In this document: piece after piece, positions 6,338 to 10,271 of the stretch | Layout of the letters: every line of letters starts with the position of its first letter | How positions within the stretch are numbered: position 1 is the first letter of the stretch | DNA from: an uncultured Eubacteriales bacterium | GTDB taxonomy: Bacteria > Bacillota > Clostridia > Oscillospirales > UBA644 | Assembly (NCBI GenBank): GCA_934438175.1 | Contig: CAKSBH010000014.1 | Location: 1-10,271 of the forward strand | Direction: 5' to 3' | DNA length: 10,271 bases | Translations under genes and position numbers: made by a program | Notes under the pieces: generated by a model | Told to the model about the DNA's origin: nothing | What the model saw: only the letters and a program-made list of their open reading frames with translations | The model's database searches: none

Positions 6338-6369
6338 ACCGTCCGAGAGGGAAAAACTCTCGGACGGTT
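6337..6369 (+). terminator. Perfect 13-bp hairpin, terminator-like
   Basis: AACCGTCCGAGAG (6337-6349) and CTCTCGGACGGTT (6357-6369) pair perfectly around a 7-nt loop (GGAAAAA). There is no proper T run after it, so termination is less certain than the structure. It starts on the last base of the stop codon of the orphan frame. Confidence 0.55.
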
Positions 6370-6427
6370 CGCTGCCGCGTCATTTACAAGAGCGGTTTAT
6401 TATCAAAATATTTGTATCTGCTTAACG

Positions 6428-7252
6428 GCAACCGATGCCGAGGTTGAGGAGGCCGCGCGCTGCGGGCTGTGACCGTTTTATCGGCATGCTTGAAAACGGG
6501 TACGACACCGTTGTCGGAGGAAGCGGTGCACATCTTTCGGGCGGTGAACGTCGGCGGATTGCGATTGCCCGCGCCATGCTCAAAGATGCACCGATCATTG
6601 TTTTGGATGAGGCAACCGCTTATGTGGATCCCGAAAACGAGGCGGTCATCCAGAATGCCATTGCGAAACTGGTTGAAAACAACATCCGGTTCGGTTGCCC
6701 GGATGCGACGCACGAACAGGTTGTGGCGGCGGCAAAAGCGGCGTGTTGCGAGGATTTTATCGAATCTCTTCCCGATGGATACCATACGGTCATAGGTGAA
6801 GGCGGAGCAACTCTTTCGGGAGGTGAAAGACAACGCATCAGCATCGCGCGCGCGTTTCTGAAAAACGCTCCGATTGTCATTCTGGATGAGGCAATGGCCA
6901 ATGTCGATCCCGAAAATGAGGATCGCCTGCAGACAGCAATCCGGGCACTGACCAAAGACAAAACCGTCATCATGATGCGCACCGGCTGAAAACCGTCCGG
7001 AATGCCGATCAGATTCTGGTTATGGATCAGGGGAAGATCGTTGAACGGGGCACTCATACGGAACTTTTGGCGCAGGACGGGATATACCGCCGCTTTATTG
7101 AACTTCGTGAAAGCGCGGAGGGCTGGCGATTTCGTGAGATACGGAATCCGGGGTATGCATTCTTCCCGGGATGTCTTCCGTCGGACAGCTTTTGTTGTGC
7201 TAAAAATCTGCCGCCCGTATTCAGCGGGCGGCAGAAATGCTGTTTTTTATAA
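6428..7252 (+). pseudogene. Chimeric remnant of two ABC exporter ATPase domains
   Basis: Two partial nucleotide-binding domains lie head to tail. Copy A (about 6428-6674) starts after the Q loop at ATDAEVEEAARAAG, with a frame change near 6455-6462. It carries the signature LSGGERRRIAIARA and the Walker B region IIVLDEATAYVDPENEA. Copy B (from about 6675) begins ENNIRFGCPDATHEQ, again after a Q loop, and repeats LSGGERQRISIARA and IVILDEAMANVDPENED. The two are about 60% identical by eye, as expected for the two subunits of a heterodimeric exporter. Neither Walker A nor any membrane domain is present. A missing base near 6976-6980 breaks copy B before its H loop; the next frame restores HRLKTVRNADQILVMDQGKI and the usual tail ending near GWRF (about 7131). 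That frame then runs on to 7252 through the hairpin. The simplest reading is one deletion fusing two adjacent genes, leaving nothing functional. Confidence 0.82.
7204..7248. terminator. Bidirectional terminator between ABC and AraC remnants
   Basis: CTGCCGCCCG (7208-7217) and CGGGCGGCAG (7225-7234) form a perfect 10-bp stem with a 7-nt loop. On the plus strand it is followed after 8 nt by TTTTTT (7243-7248). On the minus strand it is followed by ATTTTT. It lies between converging remnants and so could stop both. The minus-strand AraC frame ends inside the loop. Confidence 0.7.
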
Positions 7253-7618
7253 TCGGTAACCATGCTTCAAGAAACCGATCTTCTTTTTTCGGCTTCGGAA
7301 ACCCGTGGTAAACCGAAATTTCGGGAGCGTCAGCGATTTCAAAAACCGAACTCCTTCATTTGTTCAAAACCCGTAACGGCTGTGTTGTACATGTCTTCAC
7401 GGGTATACCCGTCAAGTTCGGCACCGGCAAGGGGCATTCTGCGAAGCCGGATGTGTTTTCCCCAGTGAGTAGCCGCAGAGAAGCCCGAAAATCCGCTGAA
7501 AGTGATTGCTGGACGAAAAACTCTGTTTTGCCTCTTCTTCGTAATCAATTTCCTCCGTAAGGGGATCTTCGATGGAATCAATCGCATTCCGGATTCCGTA
7601 AATCCAATCCATATTCAT
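7221..7618 (-). pseudogene. AraC-family regulator with GyrI-like C-terminus, internally deleted and frameshifted
   Basis: The start MNMDWIYGIRNAIDSIEDPL, then EEIDYEEEAKQSFSSSNHFQ and RIFGLLCGYSLG match the first HTH of AraC regulators of the type that carry a GyrI-like ligand domain. The frame shifts at the C run 7460-7463 and continues KHIRLRRMPLAGAEL. The second HTH and most of the effector domain are missing: the text jumps to GYTREDMYNTAVTGFEQMKE. A second shift at the A run 7341-7345 restores FEIADAPEISVYHGFPKP and LEAWLPIIKNS, the usual end of the GyrI-like domain, with the stop at 7221-7223. Full members have nearly 300 residues; about 130 remain. The start may be ATG 7618 or 7612; no clear ribosome site is visible. 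Such regulators commonly sit beside exporter genes, which fits the converging ABC remnant. It cannot be functional as read. Confidence 0.8.
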
Positions 7619-7742
7619 CCGTTTGTTGTATCATGGAGAAACTTCCGTTTCCCTGTTTTTTGTGTGGGAATGTGTCGGAAATAGGATCGCATGATCCGGG
7701 TTCCTTTTTAACCGGACAGATTTTTCTGCGCGTGAAAGGAAT

Positions 7743-7859
7743 TCAATTTTAAAGAATCCCTGTGCCACCGTACGGGAGGCATGCGGGGAGACGCTTCAGG
7801 TGCCGCTGATTGCGGAGATGAAAAAAGAGCACGGAAAGCCGGGAGATCTGAGGTCGTAA
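7743..7859 (+). other. Possible C-terminal fragment of an unidentified protein
   Basis: One plus-strand frame without a start codon reads SILKNPCATVREACGETLQV and on through PLIAEMKKEHGKPGDLRS to a TAA at 7857-7859. The composition is protein-like and it lies in a gap between the AraC remnant and the DUF1871-like gene. No family was recognised and chance is possible. The rest of 7619-7874 holds only small inverted repeats (for example GGATC-GCAT-GATCC near 7684). Confidence 0.22.
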
Positions 7860-7874
7860 TGTGTAAAGATGCAA

Positions 7875-8120
7875 TCAGCGATTCGGTGAGAGTATTTCAT
7901 GCGCCATATCGCCGCAGAGTTTTGTATCGATGGATTCGTCGAACATTTCCAAAAACACAGCGTGAATGACTTTGGCGATTTCGTCTGCGGTCATGCCTTT
8001 TCGGGTGCGTGCAAAGATCCGTTCGATTTCGGGGGCATATTCATCTTCCGGACATTGCACCTCAAGCAACCTCATTGGGTCGGCTTTGTTTACAACGGAT
8101 TTTATCTTCTTTTTCGTCAT
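7875..8120 (-). CDS. Small DUF1871-like protein
   Basis: This is an 81-residue soluble protein, MTKKKIKSVVNKADPMRLLE at the start, followed by CPEDEYAPEIERIF. The pattern DPM-LL-x(5)-PEDEYAPEI, then a polar helix and IAKVIHAVFLEMF, resembles the DUF1871 family (YugE-like, about 80-100 residues), whose function is not known. The ATG at 8120 is chosen because GGAGAGG lies 5-6 nt upstream on the minus strand and a near-consensus promoter lies 37 bp further. The in-frame extension to 8288 would start upstream of that promoter and is unlikely. It stands alone, and its codon use resembles its neighbours. The family assignment is from memory of the motif and is moderate. Confidence 0.65.
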   Translation of the reverse strand: MTKKKIKSVVNKADPMRLLEVQCPEDEYAPEIERIFARTRKGMTADEIAKVIHAVFLEMFDESIDTKLCGDMAHEILSPNR

Positions 8121-8156
8121 TTGCGCCTCTCCGTACAAAGTACTTTTTCTGTGTTC

Positions 8157-8185
8157 AGTATAGCATAGCCCCGGTTGGAAGTCAA
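8157..8185 (-). promoter_or_regulatory. SigA promoter of the DUF1871-like gene
   Basis: On the minus strand, TTGACT (8180-8185) and TATACT (8157-8162) are 17 bp apart. Transcription should start near 8150, giving a leader of about 30 nt before the ATG at 8120. Confidence 0.75.
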
Positions 8186-8299
8186 TCTTCCGGTTGCCTT
8201 TTGGACTTTTGCCAATTGTATTCAACTGCGCCGGCATCCACCGTGGACCCTCCCGCACGCTTCGTTCACTGAGGGTTATGTTCTCCATATTGTATTTTT

Positions 8300-8354
8300 A
8301 AAGGGCGGGATTTGCAGAAAAATTTAGTTTTTCCGGCAAAATCCAGCCCTTTTT
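8300..8354. terminator. Long hairpin between XRE and DUF1871-like genes
   Basis: AAAGGGCGGGATTTGC (8300-8315) pairs with GCAAAATCCAGCCCTTT (8336-8352) with one mismatch and one bulge, around a 20-nt AT-rich loop. It lies 15 bp beyond the stop of the XRE gene and is probably its terminator. The better T run (CCCTTTTT) is on the plus strand, however, so the direction is uncertain. Confidence 0.5.
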
Positions 8355-8368
8355 ATTCGTTTATTTCG

Positions 8369-9319
8369 TTATTTTGAAAACAGATCCTTTATCATTTCAC
8401 CGACATCGTCATCCTTCATAAACGGAGTAAGCATAGCAATTTCTTCAAACGAACTGCCGTTCTTTGCTACCTCTCTGGCGATTTCGCTTACATCGGATCC
8501 CTTCATAAAAGGCGCAAGCGCCACGATTTCTTCAAGGGGTGCGCCGGCTTTTACAACTTCTTTCGCGATTTTACCTACATCATCTTTACCCATAAACGGT
8601 GCAAGTGCGCCGACCGCTTTAAGCGAGCCGCTATTTTTCGCTACTTCTCTGGCGATTTCACTCAAATCATCTTCGTTCAGAAAGGGTGCGAGCGAGACAA
8701 CCTCTTCAAATGAGCTTCCGTTCTTCGCCACCGCTCTGGCGATTTCACCCAAATCGTCTTCGCTCATAAAAGGTGCAAGCGCTACGATTTCTGCAAGGGT
8801 TCCGCCGTCTTTTATCATTTCTTTCGCGATTTCGCCCAGATCATCTTCGTTCAGAAAGGGTGCGAGCGAGACAACCTCTTCAAGCGAGCCGCCGTTTTTC
8901 GCCGCTTCTCTGGCGATTTCACCCAGATCGTCTTCGCTCATAAAAGGTGCAAGCGCGACAAGTTGTGTAAACGTCATTTTATCCTGATTTTTCTTAATGC
9001 TTTCTTCTGCCTGCTTGGGAGCCATAAGCGGGACTGTTTCCGTAAGTTCTTCGGACGTTATATCGGAAGCATTCTCTCCCGCCGATATTTCTTCAACAAT
9101 TTCCGCTGCACGTTTGTTGCAGAGAATATCGTCGATTGATACGCCGAATATCTCCGAAAGCTCCCCGAGTTTTGAAATATCGGGCATACTCTCGCCGCGT
9201 TCCCAGTTTGATACTGCCTGAAAACTGATTCCCATCATATCGGCAAGTGCCATCTGTGTGATGTTCTTTGATTTTCTCAGTTCCGATATGCGCTTTCCGA
9301 TCTTTCTCATATCAAACAT
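8369..9319 (-). CDS. XRE-family regulator with seven C-terminal 29-residue repeats
   Basis: This 316-residue cytoplasmic protein starts with a Cro/C1-type helix-turn-helix (about 6-65). KNITQMALADMMGISFQAVS and NWERGESMPDISKLGELSEI contain the two DNA-binding helices. Residues 70-115 are an acidic linker. From 116 to the end there are seven tandem units of 29 residues (the last cut to 27), with core LAPFMSEDDLGEIAREAAKN, probably helical hairpins stacking into a solenoid. The ATG at 9319 has AGGAG 9 nt upstream and fits the usual MFDMRKIGKRI start of such proteins. The ATG at 9346 also has a good site (AAGAGG, 8 nt) and would add nine residues. It has its own promoter and operator-like repeats, suggesting autoregulation. 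XRE proteins with repeat tails of this kind occur in Clostridia; the ligand or partner of the repeats is unknown. Confidence 0.88.
   Translation of the reverse strand: MFDMRKIGKRISELRKSKNITQMALADMMGISFQAVSNWERGESMPDISKLGELSEIFGVSIDDILCNKRAAEIVEEISAGENASDITSEELTETVPLMAPKQAEESIKKNQDKMTFTQLVALAPFMSEDDLGEIAREAAKNGGSLEEVVSLAPFLNEDDLGEIAKEMIKDGGTLAEIVALAPFMSEDDLGEIARAVAKNGSSFEEVVSLAPFLNEDDLSEIAREVAKNSGSLKAVGALAPFMGKDDVGKIAKEVVKAGAPLEEIVALAPFMKGSDVSEIAREVAKNGSSFEEIAMLTPFMKDDDVGEMIKDLFSK
8372..8974 (-). repeat. Seven in-frame 87-bp repeats within the XRE gene
   Basis: Units begin at protein residues 116, 145, 174, 203, 232, 261 and 290. Units 1 and 3 share the MSEDD form and units 2 and 4 the LNEDD form. 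The DNA of units 2 and 4 shares long identical stretches 174 bp apart (for example starting at 8671 and 8845), so a two-unit block was duplicated recently. Units 5-7 are more diverged. Confidence 0.9.
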
Positions 9320-9422
9320 TTTTCCGTTCTCCTGTGAAAACAACATTTCGTTTTCCTCTTGTTTTTTTGTTTTTCCCTTTCGGGCTACGCCCATTTTACA
9401 CCGAACCGCAGAAAAACAACAG

Positions 9423-9435
9423 CAAGCAGCACTTG
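9423..9435. promoter_or_regulatory. Second CAAG-N5-CTTG operator-like site
   Basis: CAAG-CAGCA-CTTG has the same core and spacing as the larger palindrome at 9455-9475. Their centres are 36 bp apart, in the leader of the XRE gene. Confidence 0.4.
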
Positions 9436-9454
9436 AAAACGTCGTTTTTTTCAA

Positions 9455-9475
9455 AATTCAAGTTCCGCTTGAATT
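9455..9475. promoter_or_regulatory. Operator-like palindrome in the XRE promoter
   Basis: AATTCAAG-N5-CTTGAATT is a perfect 8-bp inverted repeat. It overlaps the -10 box and the expected start of transcription of the XRE gene. It is the likely binding site of the XRE protein itself. Confidence 0.6.
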
Positions 9476-9501
9476 ATAACATATCCGATTTTGTTTGACA
9501 A
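9473..9501 (-). promoter_or_regulatory. Extended -10 promoter of the XRE gene
   Basis: On the minus strand, TTGTCA (9496-9501) and a perfect TATAAT (9473-9478) are 17 bp apart, with TG before the -10 (TGTTATAAT). The 5' leader to the ATG at 9319 is about 147 nt. Confidence 0.75.
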
Positions 9502-9527
9502 GCGTTGGCACAGATGATGTTAAAAAT

Positions 9528-10271
9528 ATGGAGCTGTTATGGAATTATCAAAAAAAGAAAAATGAAGATCTGTTTTTCGTCCGGAATAAGACCCGCGTCG
9601 ACAGTCCGCAGGCGAGCCGGGCGATATTCTGCGATGTCCATGAGCCGATCATCGACCGTGAGACCTTTGAGCGTGTTCAGCAGATTGTCGGGAAGGTGAA
9701 GCAGAGGCATCTGAAGAATCCGGAGGAGGAAAAGAGTATTTTCACAAATCTCCTCTATTGCGCCGATTGCGGGAGCCGGATGTGGTTCCACAAAAGCACA
9801 AACAAGGTATCGGTCCGGCACTTCTTCTGTTCCAACTACAAGGGCATAAGAGGAACCTGCAACAATCACCACTATATCCGGGAGAACGTACTGACCGAAG
9901 TCGTTCTCTCCGAATTCCGGCGGCTTGCCGCTTTCCTTGCCTGCGATGAGGACGCTTTTGCGGAACTTCTGCGTCAGAAGACGGATGCGGATATGATGGC
10001 GGAGCAAAAACGGTTGGAAACCGGTCTTGCCGCTGCCCAAGCCCGCAATGCCGAGGTGCTGAAACTATACGAGCGTATTTATGAGGACAATGTCAACGGA
10101 AAGGTCAGCGACGAATGGTTCATGCAGCTTTCCAAAAAGTACGAGGAAGAAAAAGCGGAACTGAAAAAGCAGATTGTCGATTTGACTGAGCGCTTGAACC
10201 GCCTGTCCGGTATGCAGACAGCAAAAGACGGTTTCCTCCGAGCCATCCGTTCCTTCCTGCAGATGGAGACG
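9528..10271 (+). CDS. Large serine recombinase, C-terminal part, catalytic domain missing (open at right edge)
   Basis: A frame open from 9528 to the window edge (248 codons) encodes the non-catalytic part of a TnpX/TndX-type site-specific recombinase. The end of the recombinase domain is CDVHEPIIDRETFERVQQIV (35-54). A zinc ribbon follows with Cys78, Cys81, Cys101 and Cys111 (LLYCADCGSRM, FFCSNYKGIRGTC). A long coiled coil (about 153-225) then precedes the C-terminal region. The N-terminal resolvase domain with the catalytic Ser is absent: upstream of the ATG at 9528 is the XRE promoter region, and no ribosome site is evident. It is most likely a 5'-truncated relic of an integrative element. 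Independent expression of this DNA-binding part is possible but unsupported. The true end is outside the window. Confidence 0.85.
   Translation, partial: MELLWNYQKKKNEDLFFVRNKTRVDSPQASRAIFCDVHEPIIDRETFERVQQIVGKVKQRHLKNPEEEKSIFTNLLYCADCGSRMWFHKSTNKVSVRHFFCSNYKGIRGTCNNHHYIRENVLTEVVLSEFRRLAAFLACDEDAFAELLRQKTDADMMAEQKRLETGLAAAQARNAEVLKLYERIYEDNVNGKVSDEWFMQLSKKYEEEKAELKKQIVDLTERLNRLSGMQTAKDGFLRAIRSFLQMET

Noticed and set aside
8121..8288. 56-codon extension of the DUF1871-like protein
   Set aside because: It would begin upstream of the gene's own promoter; the ATG at 8120 has the ribosome site.
8372..8974. CRISPR-like regular repeats
   Set aside because: The 87-bp units are contiguous without spacers, stay in frame and encode a repeating protein.
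9495..9523. Plus-strand promoter for the truncated recombinase (TTGACA at 9495-9500)
   Set aside because: The -35 matches consensus, but the hexamer 17 bp on (TGTTAA) is poor and no ribosome site follows; the TTGACA overlaps the minus-strand XRE -35.
9537..10040. 167-codon minus-strand frame opposite the recombinase
   Set aside because: Antisense to a frame containing the HEPIID segment, zinc-ribbon cysteines and coiled coil of a serine recombinase.

Overview
The window looks like chromosome or an integrated element of a gut-type Clostridia (Oscillospirales/Ruminococcaceae-like). The case rests on family resemblance: 7TM-sensor two-component genes, an XRE regulator with a repeat tail, MarR-MATE and AraC-ABC efflux modules, a TnpX/TndX-like large serine recombinase, AGGAGG ribosome binding sites and moderate GC. 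No rRNA, tRNA or CRISPR array was seen.

Region 1 (1-2921, minus strand) is an intact, tightly overlapped signalling operon: a 7TM sensor protein with a degenerate kinase part, a cytoplasmic PAS-histidine kinase, and the start of a response regulator that runs off the left edge. A promoter at 2893-2921 gives a leader of about 200 nt.

Region 2 (about 2990-4398) holds a frameshifted 3' remnant of an IS3-family transposase. After it comes about 1 kb without an intact gene. This contains two large inverted repeats that share one half-site, a purine-rich tract, a possible small transcription unit with its own promoter and terminator, and a 115-bp-spaced direct repeat.

Region 3 (4281-7618) is a drug-efflux area in decay. 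An intact MarR regulator with a textbook promoter and operator overlaps a MATE exporter gene broken by two single-base indels. Then come an orphan C-terminal reading frame, a chimeric remnant of two ABC exporter ATPase domains, and, convergently, an AraC/GyrI-type regulator with an internal deletion and frameshifts. The ABC and AraC remnants face a shared hairpin terminator.

Region 4 (7619-10271) holds two intact minus-strand genes with good promoters: a small DUF1871-like protein, and an XRE regulator with seven 29-residue repeats and two CAAG-N5-CTTG operator-like sites. On the plus strand, starting next to that promoter, lies the C-terminal part of a large serine recombinase lacking its catalytic domain and open at the right edge. 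Frameshifts are confined to about 2.99-7.6 kb, between intact flanks. This suggests a decaying mobile or accessory island, although assembly indels in homopolymer runs cannot be excluded.
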